Below, piece after piece: positions 23,103 through 31,491 of a DNA stretch of 64,000 nt. Numbering within the stretch: position 1 is the stretch's first letter; every line of letters begins with the position of its first letter. A program made the translations under genes and the position numbers. This DNA is from Leifsonia sp. 71-9 (GTDB lineage: Bacteria > Actinomycetota > Actinomycetes > Actinomycetales > Microbacteriaceae), in the NCBI RefSeq assembly GCF_001898805.1, contig NZ_MKVJ01000020.1, positions 215,741 to 279,740 of the forward strand. The letters run 5' to 3'. The notes below the pieces were generated by a model that saw only the letters and a program-made list of their open reading frames with translations, did not search any database and was not told the DNA's origin.

Positions 23103-24626
23103 ATGAAGAAGGCACTGATCGCGGTGGCCCTGGCCGCCGCGACCGCACTGGCGCTGAGCGCCTGCGGCTCCGGGGGAAGCGACACGAAATCGACCACCGG
23201 CGCCGCCGGCGGACCGCTCAACATCGGCAACTTCGCCGACGTCACCAGCTGGGATCCCTCCCTGGCCGACATCGGCTTCGACGGACCGTACCTGTCCGCC
23301 GTCTACGACCCGCTGATCGCCTCCGACGGCGACGGCAAGCCCGTCCCGGCCCTCGCCACAGCATGGAAGGTCTCGGACGACTTCAAGAAGGTCACCCTCA
23401 CGCTCCGCACCGGGGTGAAGTTCTCCGACGGCGAGAAGTTCGACGCCGACGCGGCCGTGAAGAGCCTCGACTACCTCAAGCAGGGCGCGCGCAGCGGCGA
23501 GGCCTACGAGAACGTCGAGAAGTTCGTCGCGGTCGATCCCACCACCGTCGAGATCGACCTGACGCAGCGCGACGACACCCTCCTGTACTTCATGGGCATC
23601 GGCCGCAGCTACATGATGGCGCCGAAGGCGATCGCCGCCGGCACCCTCGCGAAGGAGCCGGTCGGCTCCGGCCCGTACACGCTCGCCTCCTCGAGCGTCG
23701 CCGGCTCCGAGTACCACTTCACCAAGGTCGCGAACCACTGGGACGCCAAGCAGTTCCCGTTCGACCCGCTCGCGATCTACCCGATCCAGGATGCGACCGC
23801 CCGCGACAACGCGATGCTCTCCGGCCAGATCAACGTCAACTACGCCGACGACACCGCGCTCAAGCAGGCGTCGGCGAACAGCTGGAACGTGGCCGCGAAG
23901 GTCTCCGGCTGGGTCGGCCTGCAGTTCACCGACCGCACCGGCTCGAAGTTCAAGCCGCTCGGCGACATCAAGGTGCGCCAGGCGCTCAACTACGCGTTCG
24001 ACGGCGCGAACATCCTGAAGTCGGTCGGCAACGGCGCGGGCAAGGTCTCGAACCAGGTCTTCCCTGCCGGTCTGCCCGGCAACCTGACCTCGCTGGACGA
24101 CATGTACAAGTCCAACATCAGCAAGGCGAAGTCGCTCCTGGCCGAGGCCGGCTACGCGAACGGCTTCGAGCTGCACATGCCGATGTCGCAGGTCTTCCAG
24201 GTCTGGCAGCCCGTGGCCGACCAGGTCTTCAAGGAGCTCGGGATCACCGTCACCTGGGACGACATGCAGTACATGGACTACCAGAAGAACGCCCCGACCT
24301 ACCCGATGTTCGTCGCCTTCCTCTCGATGGACGCCAACCCGGTCGCGACCGTGCAGCGCCAGATCAACCTGCCGCAGTGGTACAACCCGACCCCGCAGGT
24401 CGACCAGTTCCCGGACGTGCAGGCCGCCGTGCAGAAGGTGCTCACGGCCGACCCGGCCGACCAGGAGAAGCAGATCGAGGCGCTCAACACGCTCGTGACG
24501 CAGAAGGCGTGGTACTCGGTCTGGTACCAGGCGAACAACAGCTACGTCAGCACCTCCGGCATCCAGGTGACCCCGGTCGTCGGGATGATGTTCCCCACCC
24601 TGCGGCAGATCGCCGTCAAGGGCTAG
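23103..24626 (+). CDS. ABC transporter substrate-binding lipoprotein, family 5 (peptide/opine type)
   Basis: A 507-residue extracytoplasmic binding protein. The signal peptide MKKALIAVALAAATALALSA ends in a lipobox with Cys in SACGSGGSD. The mature part follows the SBP family 5 pattern: ADVTSWDPSLAD, YLSAVYDPLIASDGDGKPVP, LATAWKVSDDFKKVTLTLR, GVKFSDGEKFDADAAVKSLD. Family 5 proteins bind peptides but also sugars, opines and aromatic-derived ligands. The divergent hpaHI genes suggest a ligand connected with aromatic or plant-derived compounds; that is inference. It heads a four-gene importer operon. Confidence 0.92.
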   Translation: MKKALIAVALAAATALALSACGSGGSDTKSTTGAAGGPLNIGNFADVTSWDPSLADIGFDGPYLSAVYDPLIASDGDGKPVPALATAWKVSDDFKKVTLTLRTGVKFSDGEKFDADAAVKSLDYLKQGARSGEAYENVEKFVAVDPTTVEIDLTQRDDTLLYFMGIGRSYMMAPKAIAAGTLAKEPVGSGPYTLASSSVAGSEYHFTKVANHWDAKQFPFDPLAIYPIQDATARDNAMLSGQINVNYADDTALKQASANSWNVAAKVSGWVGLQFTDRTGSKFKPLGDIKVRQALNYAFDGANILKSVGNGAGKVSNQVFPAGLPGNLTSLDDMYKSNISKAKSLLAEAGYANGFELHMPMSQVFQVWQPVADQVFKELGITVTWDDMQYMDYQKNAPTYPMFVAFLSMDANPVATVQRQINLPQWYNPTPQVDQFPDVQAAVQKVLTADPADQEKQIEALNTLVTQKAWYSVWYQANNSYVSTSGIQVTPVVGMMFPTLRQIAVKG

Positions 24627-24632
24627 TGGAGC

Positions 24633-24661
24633 GGCGGGTCGCGCCACCAGCGCGGCCCGCC
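24633..24661 (+). other. Hairpin after the binding-protein gene (attenuator/mRNA stabiliser)
   Basis: 12-base arms (24633-24644, 24650-24661) with one G-T pair close a 5-base loop just after the stop. Such stems after binding-protein genes typically raise the level of the binding-protein message over the permease part. No T-run follows. Confidence 0.5.
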
Positions 24662-24718
24662 CTCCCTCCCGTCCCCCCCCGCCATCGACCGCCACCGGCA
24701 TCGACAGGAACCCCGCAC

Positions 24719-25660
24719 ATGATCAGATTCACGGTCAAGAGGCTCGTCTCGGGCGTGATCCTCCTGGTCGCCGTCTCCGTCGGCACCTTCTTCCTCGCCC
24801 ATCTCGCGATCGGCGACCCCACCGCCGGCCTGCTCGGCAGCGCGGCCACGCCCGCCCAGCAGGCGGCCCTCGCGGCCAAGATCGGCACGGACCGCCCGCT
24901 GCTCGTGCAGTTCTGGGACTGGGCGAGCCACGCCGCCGTCGGCGACTTCGGCACCTCCTGGCGCAACTTCCAGCCGGTCGGCGCCCAGATCGCCCTCAAG
25001 CTGCCGGTCACGCTCTCCGTCGTGACGGCGGCGACGCTGCTCTCCGCCGTGTTCGGCGCCCTCTTCGGGGTGGCGGCGGGCCTCCGCCCGGGCAGCATCC
25101 TGGACAAGGTCGTCAAGGCCGCGTCCGTCATCCTGTTCGCGCTCCCCGGCTTCTGGGTGAGCCTCGTGCTGGTGATCTGGTTCGCGGTCGACCTCAAGTG
25201 GTTCCCCGCCGTCGGCTACGTGCAGCCGGCGCTGAGCGTGGAGGGCTGGCTGCGGTCGATCACCCTCCCGGCCATCGCGCTGTCGCTCGGTGCGATCGTG
25301 ATGATCGCCGAGCAGCTGCGCAACGCGATCATCTCCGCGAACAGCCAGGACTACGTGCGCACCCTGCGCAGCCGCGGCCTCTCGCAGCCGCGCGTGGTCG
25401 TGCACCTCGTGCGCAACGCGGCCCCGGCCGCCCTCACCGTGCTCGCCCTGATGTTCGTCGGCCTACTGGGCGGCGCGATCGTGGTGGAGCAGATCTTCTC
25501 CCTGCCGGGGATCGGCGCCCTCACCTCGGGCTCCTCCCAGAACGGCGACATCCCCATCCTGCTCGGCATCACGGTCGTCACGGTCATCTTCGTGGTGATC
25601 GTGAACTTCCTCCTCGACGTGGTGCTCGGCTGGATCAACCCGAAGGCGCGTGTGCAATGA
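24719..25660 (+). CDS. ABC transporter permease, DppB type
   Basis: A 313-residue inner-membrane subunit starting MIRFTVKRLVSGVILLVAVS, with six predicted membrane segments. The binding-protein-dependent permease loop (EAA-like) is seen as NSQDYVRTLRSRGLSQPRVV, preceded by the long N-terminal periplasmic-side insertion normal for DppB proteins (GDPTAGLLGS through WRNFQPVG). It partners the fused second permease encoded next; the stop overlaps that gene's ATG as ATGA. ATG at 24719 follows an AGGAA site. Confidence 0.93.
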   Translation: MIRFTVKRLVSGVILLVAVSVGTFFLAHLAIGDPTAGLLGSAATPAQQAALAAKIGTDRPLLVQFWDWASHAAVGDFGTSWRNFQPVGAQIALKLPVTLSVVTAATLLSAVFGALFGVAAGLRPGSILDKVVKAASVILFALPGFWVSLVLVIWFAVDLKWFPAVGYVQPALSVEGWLRSITLPAIALSLGAIVMIAEQLRNAIISANSQDYVRTLRSRGLSQPRVVVHLVRNAAPAALTVLALMFVGLLGGAIVVEQIFSLPGIGALTSGSSQNGDIPILLGITVVTVIFVVIVNFLLDVVLGWINPKARVQ

Positions 25661-27492
25661 CGGCGACCGAAGTGATCATCGACCCGCGGGACTCCGCGAA
25701 GGCGGCGGCCACCCCGCGCCGCGGCTCCACGTTCGTGCGATTCCTGAAGCGCCCCGCCGGCGCGGTGTCGTTCGGGATCCTCGTGCTCGTGCTCCTCGTC
25801 GCGTTCTTCGCCCCGCTGCTGTCGCCGCACGACCCGAACTTCGTCGATCTCGCCCTCACCAAGGCGGCGCCGAGCGCGGCCCATCCGCTCGGTGGGGACA
25901 GCTCGGGCCGGGATGTGCTGAGCCGGCTGATCTGGGGCACCCAGTCCACCCTCTGGGGCGCGTTCGTGACCATCGTCGTCGCGCTCCTGGTCGGCGTGCC
26001 CGCCGGACTCGCGGCCGGATACTACGGCCGCGCCTTCGACCGCACCGCCACCTGGGTGAGCGACGCGCTCCAGGCCGTCCCCGGCATGATCATCCTGCTG
26101 ATCGTCGCCGCGGGCACCCGCAACGACTTCACCGTGCTGATGGCGACGCTCGGCGTGTTCATGGCGCCCGGCTACTTCCGCCTCACCCGGTCGACCGTGC
26201 TGGCCGTGCGCAACGAGCCGTACGTGGATGCGGCGCGCGTCTCCGGCCTCGGCGACCTGCGGATCATGTCGCGCCACATCGTCAAGGCGGTCTACGCGCC
26301 CGTCATCATCCAGACCGCGCTGACCGCCGGGCTCGCGATGGGCATGCAGGCCGGTCTGCAGTTCCTCGGCATCGGCGGCGGCAAGACGCCCGGCTGGGGC
26401 GCGATGATGAACGAGGGCTTCCGCACCATGCTGACCAGCCCGCTGCTGCTGCTCTGGCCGTCGCTGGCGCTGGGCATCACGATCGCGGCGCTCGCGGTGC
26501 TCGGCTCGACGCTCGCCGACGTGGTCACGGTGAAGACCCCCGTCGCGCGTCGCCGGCGGCTGCGGCGGACATCCGGCGCGGAGCCGGCGGCCGTCACCAC
26601 CTCCACCGGCGCGGTCGCCCACAAGTCCGTCGACTCGGCCGTGCAGATCACCGACCTGCGCGTCTCGTACGCGAAACCGGACGGCGGCGAGGTGGAGGTC
26701 GTGCACGGCATCACCCTCGACGTCGCGCCGGGCGAGGTGCTCGGCATCGTGGGGGAGTCCGGCTCCGGCAAGTCGCAGACCGTCTTCAGCATCCTGGACC
26801 TGCTGCCGGCCGGCGGCGCGTGCACGGCCGACGCCATCTGGATCGGCGGGCGCGACGTCACGCGGCTGGACCATCGCGACCGGCAGCGGCTGCTCGGCCA
26901 CGAGGTCGGCTACATCCCGCAGGAGCCGATGTCGAACCTCGACCCGTCGTTCACCATCGGCTCGCAGCTGATGGAGCCGCTGCGCACCGTGCACAAGCTC
27001 TCCCGCGCCGAGGCCCGCGCCCGCGCGCTGGAGATGCTCGAGAAGGTCGGCATCGTCGATCCGCCGCGGGTCATGAAGTCGTACCCGCACCAGCTCTCCG
27101 GCGGCATGGCCCAGCGGGTGCTGATCGCCGGCGCCATCGCGGGCAAGCCGTCGGTGCTCGTGGCCGACGAGCCGACCACCGCACTCGACGTGACGGTGCA
27201 GGCGGAGGTGCTCGAGCTGCTGCGCGAGCTGCAGCAGGAGTACCAGATGGCGCTCGTCATCGTCACCCACAACTTCGGCGTCGTCGCCGACATCTGCGAT
27301 CGCGTCGTGGTGATGCGCGACGGCGCGATCGTGGAGATCGGCGCCGTCGACCGGATCTTCGCCCAGCCCACCAGCGACTACACCCGCGAGCTCATCGCGG
27401 CCTCCCTCGACGGGGCCGAGAGCCGCGCCCAGCTGGATGCCGCTCAGGCGTCCGCGGGCACCTCCGACACGCGAAAGGCGGTGCTGGCATGA
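25657..27492 (+). CDS. Fused ABC permease (DppC type) and ATPase (DppD type)
   Basis: A 611-residue fusion. Residues about 25-300 are the second permease with an N-terminal DppC-type segment (PHDPNFVDLALTKAAPSAAH, GGDSSGRDVLSRLIWGTQ) and the EAA loop YVDAARVSGLGDLRIMSRHI. After a basic linker (RRRRLRRTSG), residues about 330-590 are an ATPase with Walker A GESGSGKS, Q-loop YIPQEPMSNLDP, signature LSGGMAQRV, Walker B VLVADEPTTALD and His in VTHNFG. Such fusions recur in Actinobacteria. The start overlaps the previous stop (ATGA) and the end overlaps the next start. Confidence 0.93.
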   Translation: MTATEVIIDPRDSAKAAATPRRGSTFVRFLKRPAGAVSFGILVLVLLVAFFAPLLSPHDPNFVDLALTKAAPSAAHPLGGDSSGRDVLSRLIWGTQSTLWGAFVTIVVALLVGVPAGLAAGYYGRAFDRTATWVSDALQAVPGMIILLIVAAGTRNDFTVLMATLGVFMAPGYFRLTRSTVLAVRNEPYVDAARVSGLGDLRIMSRHIVKAVYAPVIIQTALTAGLAMGMQAGLQFLGIGGGKTPGWGAMMNEGFRTMLTSPLLLLWPSLALGITIAALAVLGSTLADVVTVKTPVARRRRLRRTSGAEPAAVTTSTGAVAHKSVDSAVQITDLRVSYAKPDGGEVEVVHGITLDVAPGEVLGIVGESGSGKSQTVFSILDLLPAGGACTADAIWIGGRDVTRLDHRDRQRLLGHEVGYIPQEPMSNLDPSFTIGSQLMEPLRTVHKLSRAEARARALEMLEKVGIVDPPRVMKSYPHQLSGGMAQRVLIAGAIAGKPSVLVADEPTTALDVTVQAEVLELLRELQQEYQMALVIVTHNFGVVADICDRVVVMRDGAIVEIGAVDRIFAQPTSDYTRELIAASLDGAESRAQLDAAQASAGTSDTRKAVLA

Positions 27493-28337
27493 CCGCCGCA
27501 TCCACTCCGGCACACGGCACTCCACTGCTCCGGGCCGAGAACGTCGTCGTCGACTACGGTCAGCGGCGCGGCTCCTTCCGGGCACTCAAAGAGGTGTCGA
27601 TCGAGGTCGGCGCGGGCGAGTGCGTCGGTCTGGTGGGGGAGTCGGGCTCGGGCAAGTCGACCCTCGGCAAGGCGATCCTCGGGCTCGTCCCGGTCACGAG
27701 CGGCACGATCGCGTTCGACGGGCGCGACATCACCCGGCTGAAGGGCGCCAAGCGGCGCGAGCTGGCGTCGAGCATCCAGGTCGTGTTCCAGGATCCGTAC
27801 GGGTCGCTGAACCCGGCCATGACGATCGGGGAGATCCTCGCCGAGCCGCTGACGACCGCGGGCGCCGGGCGCAAGGAGGCCCGCGCGACCGTGCAGGAGA
27901 TGCTCGACCGGGTGAAGCTGCCGGCGGCCGTCGTCGACCGGTACCCGAAGGAGTTCTCCGGCGGCCAGCGCCAGCGCATCGCGATCGCCCGGGCGCTCGT
28001 GCGCAAGCCGCGCCTGATCGTCTGCGACGAGCCGGTCAGCGCGCTCGACCTCACGACGCAGGCCACGATCATCGATCTGTTCATCGAGCTGCAGCGCGAC
28101 ACCGGCGTCTCCTATCTGTTCGTCTCGCACGACCTCGGCGTCGTGCGCCGCATCTGCCACCGTGTTGCGGTCATGTACCACGGCGAGATCGTGGAGACCG
28201 GCGACGGCGAGCAGATCACCCGCGAACCGCAGCATCCCTATTCGCGTCGGCTGCTCACCGCCTCGCCCATCGCCGATCCGGCGAAGCAGGCGGAGCGCCG
28301 GGCGGCCTGGCTGCGGCTGCGCGAGAGCGCGGCGTGA
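27489..28337 (+). CDS. ABC transporter ATPase, DppF type
   Basis: A 282-residue ATPase, second nucleotide-binding subunit of the importer. Walker A GESGSGKST, Q-loop VVFQDPYGSLNPAMT, signature FSGGQRQRI, Walker B LIVCDEPVSALD and switch His in FVSHDLG are all present, with the oligopeptide-type C-terminal extension (PQHPYSRRLLTASP). The ATG overlaps the preceding stop (ATGA). It closes the importer operon; the next gene follows after 142 bases and has its own ribosome binding site and probably its own promoter. Confidence 0.93.
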   Translation: MTAASTPAHGTPLLRAENVVVDYGQRRGSFRALKEVSIEVGAGECVGLVGESGSGKSTLGKAILGLVPVTSGTIAFDGRDITRLKGAKRRELASSIQVVFQDPYGSLNPAMTIGEILAEPLTTAGAGRKEARATVQEMLDRVKLPAAVVDRYPKEFSGGQRQRIAIARALVRKPRLIVCDEPVSALDLTTQATIIDLFIELQRDTGVSYLFVSHDLGVVRRICHRVAVMYHGEIVETGDGEQITREPQHPYSRRLLTASPIADPAKQAERRAAWLRLRESAA

Positions 28338-28479
28338 TCTCCGAACGAGTGCCGGAAGGGCGATCACCGGGCCGCTAGGCTGTGCGGTGAGCGCCGCCTC
28401 CCGGGCGTGTCCTTCTCGCTGGGCCGCCGGGAGCCGCCGCCTCCCACCAGACCCGCCTCGCCCGACCCGAAGGATCCCC

Positions 28480-29775
28480 GTGCGTCGACGCCGCCTCCTC
28501 CCCGCCACCCTGTCCGTCCTCGGTGCCGCCGCGACCGCCGCGCTGCTGGCCGTCGCGCCGACCGCGGCCGTCGGGGCGCCCGCCTCGGTCTGCCTCACGG
28601 ACTGCAGCGTCACGTTCGACACCCCCTCCACCGGCATCGTGGCGATCCCGGTCGGCGTCGCATCCGTGTCGGTGACCGTGGCCGGAGGCGCGGGTGCGCC
28701 CGTGGCCGCGCAGATCAGCCCCGATCCCGCCGGTGTCGGCGGCGCCGGAGGCAGCGCGACCATCGACCTGGGCGCGGCCTACGCCGGAAAGACCCTCGGC
28801 TACACGGTCGGCGGCGTCGGCGGCGGCAGTTCGATCTCCGCCGACGGCAGCACGCTCGCCATCGCCGGTGGTGGCGGCGGCGCGGGCTACGCGGGCCTCC
28901 TCACCCTGCCCGACCAGGTGTTCGCCTCCTACGCGGGAGGCGCGGGCGGCGCACCCGCCACGGCCGGCGTCACGCCCGGCGGTTCCGGCGCGGCCTTCGG
29001 CACCCTCCCGGCCAACGGGATCGGTGGCAGCACCGTCGGCGGCGCGGGAGGAACCGGTGTCGCTCCCGGAACCGCGGGACAGTCGCCCGCGGGCGGCCTC
29101 CCCGTGGCCGGCGGCACCGGCAGCACGATCGCGATCGGCGCCGTCGACCGCACCGGCGGCGCAGGCGGCGCCGGATACGCCGGAGGCGGTGCGGGCGGTG
29201 TCATGCGCAACGTGTCCAACGGCGATCTCGACATCGACGTCGTGGCCCCGGGAGGCGGCGGCTCCGGCTACCTCGCTCCCGGTCTGACCGCGACCGCGAA
29301 CCCCGGCAACCCGGGCATCGCCGAGGTCACCGTCACCTGGTCGTACGCACCCGCCGCGACGACCACCTCGTCCGTCGTCGCATCCGTGCTGCCCGGCGCC
29401 ACCGTCCCCGTGTCGGTGACGGGCCTGCCCGCCGGGGTCGCGTTCACCGCGACCTTCGACGGCACCACGGTGTTCTCCGGGACCTCCGACGCGAACGGCG
29501 CCGCCGCCTTCTCCTTCGTCCTGGCAAGCACGCAGCGCGCCGGCTCGTTCCCAGTGCAGATCGTCGTCGGCAGCGCCGTCGCCGCGAGCACCGCCCCGGT
29601 GACGGTCGCGGCGGTCGCGGCGACCGCCGTCGACCCGGCCGCTCCGGGAGCGGCGACCCTGGCGGCGACCGGCTCGAGCGTCCCGTGGATCATCGTCGTC
29701 GTGGCGGTCGTGCTGCTCGCGGGTGGCGCGGTGCTGCTGGTGATCCGGGCGCGCCGCGGACGCGACGCGGAGTAG
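28480..29775 (+). CDS. Glycine-rich secreted surface protein with LAxTG sorting signal
   Basis: A 431-residue predicted cell-wall protein. A GTG start with AAGGA ahead gives a signal peptide (RRRRLLPATLSVLGAAATAA, cleavage near VGAPAS). Two Cys follow (VCLTDC). Residues about 75-290 are very rich in Gly/Ala with GGAGG and GGGGAGYA repeats, recalling PE-PGRS-like or glycine-rich fibre proteins. A beta-type domain (VSVTGLPAGVAFTATFDGTT) follows. The C-terminus has LAATG, a hydrophobic segment and RARRGRD, a class E sortase signal. No sortase gene lies in the window. Function unknown; adhesion or matrix is a guess. Confidence 0.82.
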   Translation: MRRRRLLPATLSVLGAAATAALLAVAPTAAVGAPASVCLTDCSVTFDTPSTGIVAIPVGVASVSVTVAGGAGAPVAAQISPDPAGVGGAGGSATIDLGAAYAGKTLGYTVGGVGGGSSISADGSTLAIAGGGGGAGYAGLLTLPDQVFASYAGGAGGAPATAGVTPGGSGAAFGTLPANGIGGSTVGGAGGTGVAPGTAGQSPAGGLPVAGGTGSTIAIGAVDRTGGAGGAGYAGGGAGGVMRNVSNGDLDIDVVAPGGGGSGYLAPGLTATANPGNPGIAEVTVTWSYAPAATTTSSVVASVLPGATVPVSVTGLPAGVAFTATFDGTTVFSGTSDANGAAAFSFVLASTQRAGSFPVQIVVGSAVAASTAPVTVAAVAATAVDPAAPGAATLAATGSSVPWIIVVVAVVLLAGGAVLLVIRARRGRDAE

Positions 29776-29824
29776 CGGGCCCGGCCGTCGTCGGCCGTTC
29801 CGTGCATGCATTACCCGGCGTAGA

Positions 29825-29882
29825 AACCGTGGACCACGGTTCGGGCGGCGCTTATGATATTCGACTAACACATGTCGAATGT
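29825..29882 (+). promoter_or_regulatory. Palindromic operator and promoter ahead of a small membrane protein
   Basis: A perfect 17-bp palindrome AACCGTGGACCACGGTT (29825-29841) lies where the -35 would be, 11 bases before TATGAT (29853-29858). A second dyad (ATTCGAC and GTCGAAT, arms 7 bp) spans the start codon of the following gene. The spacing implies a very short or absent leader. Confidence 0.5.
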
Positions 29883-30312
29883 CAGAGACTCCACCCGCGC
29901 CGGCGGACGCAGCGCCAACCGCGTGGTGAAGTTTCTCGCTGAACTCCTCCGCTCCGAGGACTGGCGGCGCGCCCCCGCCCTCGTCACGTATCCCTTCGCC
30001 GCGTTCGTCGCTGTCGCGCTGCTGACCGTGGTCGTCCTGATCCTGCTCGGCTGGCCGGCTCCGGTCTGGCGTGGCGGCCTCGCCGTCCTGCTCGGCTGCA
30101 CCGCGAGCGGGCTCGTCCGAGCAGCTCTGAAACGCCGCGTCGAGCCGCCGGGCCGCACCCCGCCTCCAGAGGCCGTGTGCGTCGGATTCGGCGGCACCGG
30201 GATTCCGTTCAGCCGCACATGCCCCCGGTGCTCTACCGCCCCACCGCCAGCAGCGGCCGCGCCGCCGAGAACGCACACACCCCGGCGATGGTCGCGGCGA
30301 TCGCGATGGTGA
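29872..30312 (+). CDS. Small putative membrane protein of unknown function
   Basis: A possible 146-residue protein starting MSNVRDSTRAGG. Residues about 38-88 hold two hydrophobic segments (FAAFVAVALLTVVVLILLGW and GLAVLLGCTASGLVRAAL). The tail after residue 115 is Arg/Pro/Ser-rich and overlaps the 3' end of the converging exporter gene by 80 bases, so the true end is doubtful. No Shine-Dalgarno is present; a TATGAT -10 only 13 bases ahead of the ATG suggests a leaderless message. I do not recognise a family. Kept because of the promoter and palindromes; it may be mis-framed at the 3' end. Confidence 0.4.
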   Translation: MSNVRDSTRAGGRSANRVVKFLAELLRSEDWRRAPALVTYPFAAFVAVALLTVVVLILLGWPAPVWRGGLAVLLGCTASGLVRAALKRRVEPPGRTPPPEAVCVGFGGTGIPFSRTCPRCSTAPPPAAAAPPRTHTPRRWSRRSRW

Positions 30313-31414
30313 GCGCCATGCTGAGGGCGGTCGTGCCGCCGAGCGCGGCGAACGGCCCGACGATGGGGCCGACGGTGAAGGTCACGGTGCCGAGCACGGC
30401 GGCGGCGGTGCCCGCGCGCATCCCGTGCCCGTTGAGCGCCAGCGCCGTGCCGTTCGGGCCGCCGACGCCGGAGGCGAAGAGGAAGCAGGCGAGGGCGGCC
30501 AGCACGCCCGCGACGCCCCAGCCGAGCAGCACCCCGGCCAGCAGCAGGAGGGCGGCCGCGACGGTGGAGACCTGCCCGATCAGGTACAGCCGGGCCGGCC
30601 CGAGGCGGCGGACGAGCACCCGGCTGAGTTGAGCGCCCGCCAGGTTGGCCAGGGCGTTGAGGGCGAAGAAGAGGCTGAACTGCTGCGGGCTGAGGCCGAA
30701 CCCGTCCTGCAGCACGAAGCTCGACATCGAGAGGTACCCGAAGAACGCGGCGCCGCCGGCCGCCGCGGCGATGACGATGACGAGGAAGAGGCCGTCTCGC
30801 GAGAGGGCGCGGAAGTCGGCGGCCGTCCGACGCAGACCACCGCCGTGCCGCAGCCCCGGCGGCAGGGTCTCGCGCAGGCCCGTGAGCGCGAGGACGAACA
30901 GCGCGGCGCCGATCCCGGCGAGCACACCGAAGATCCCGCGCCAGTCGAGCACGAGCGCGAGCGCACCGCCGATGACGGGCGCGATGATCGGGGTGGAGGC
31001 GCTGACGAGCGCCAGCAGCGACAGCATCCTGGACAGCTCGACGCCGCTGTACATGTCGCGTGCGACCGCCATCGTGATGACGAGGCCGGCCGACCCCGCG
31101 AGTCCTTGAAGCAGACGGGCGACCAGGAGCACCTGGATGGTCGGGGCGAGGGCGCACACCAGCGACAGGATCGCGAACAGCGCGACCCCGACCAGCAGGG
31201 GTCGACGCCGCCCGAACCGGTCGGAGAGGGGACCGGCGACCAGCTGGCCGACGCCGAGGCCGACCATGCACACCGACATCGTGGCCTGGGCCAGGGCGTC
31301 GCTCGTGCCGAGACTGCCGGCGAGCTGGGGGAGCTGCGGGAGGTAGAGGTCCATCGAGAGCGGGCCGAACGCCTCCAGCACGCCGAGCACGAGGATGCTG
31401 CGTCGCACGCTCAT
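30233..31414 (-). CDS. Bcr/CflA-type MFS drug-resistance exporter
   Basis: A 393-residue twelve-helix transporter of the drug:H+ antiporter-1 group. The start MSVRRSILVLGVLEAFGPLS leads to MDLYLPQLP, the Bcr/CflA hallmark, followed by the motif GPLSDRFGRRRPLL between helices 2 and 3 and RLLQGLAGSAG in helix 4. An alternative GTG at 31495 overlaps the stop of the upstream hydrolase gene (GTGA) and adds 27 Gly/Ala residues; the ATG is preferred because it gives the standard N-terminus. Last gene of the ADH-AKR-hydrolase operon; it may export a pathway product or a toxic substrate. Confidence 0.9.
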   Translation of the reverse strand: MSVRRSILVLGVLEAFGPLSMDLYLPQLPQLAGSLGTSDALAQATMSVCMVGLGVGQLVAGPLSDRFGRRRPLLVGVALFAILSLVCALAPTIQVLLVARLLQGLAGSAGLVITMAVARDMYSGVELSRMLSLLALVSASTPIIAPVIGGALALVLDWRGIFGVLAGIGAALFVLALTGLRETLPPGLRHGGGLRRTAADFRALSRDGLFLVIVIAAAAGGAAFFGYLSMSSFVLQDGFGLSPQQFSLFFALNALANLAGAQLSRVLVRRLGPARLYLIGQVSTVAAALLLLAGVLLGWGVAGVLAALACFLFASGVGGPNGTALALNGHGMRAGTAAAVLGTVTFTVGPIVGPFAALGGTTALSMALTIAIAATIAGVCAFSAARPLLAVGR

Positions 31415-31491
31415 CACGGGCCCGGCGGCACCGCCCGCACCGGCCCCACCGGCCCCGGAGCCGGCTCCCGCGGCGACGCCCGGCAGCCCGC

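Noticed and set aside
29872..30312. C-terminal Arg/Pro-rich part of the small membrane ORF as a real domain
   Set aside because: It overlaps the end of the exporter gene antisense and has shadow-frame composition; only the two-helix part is plausible.
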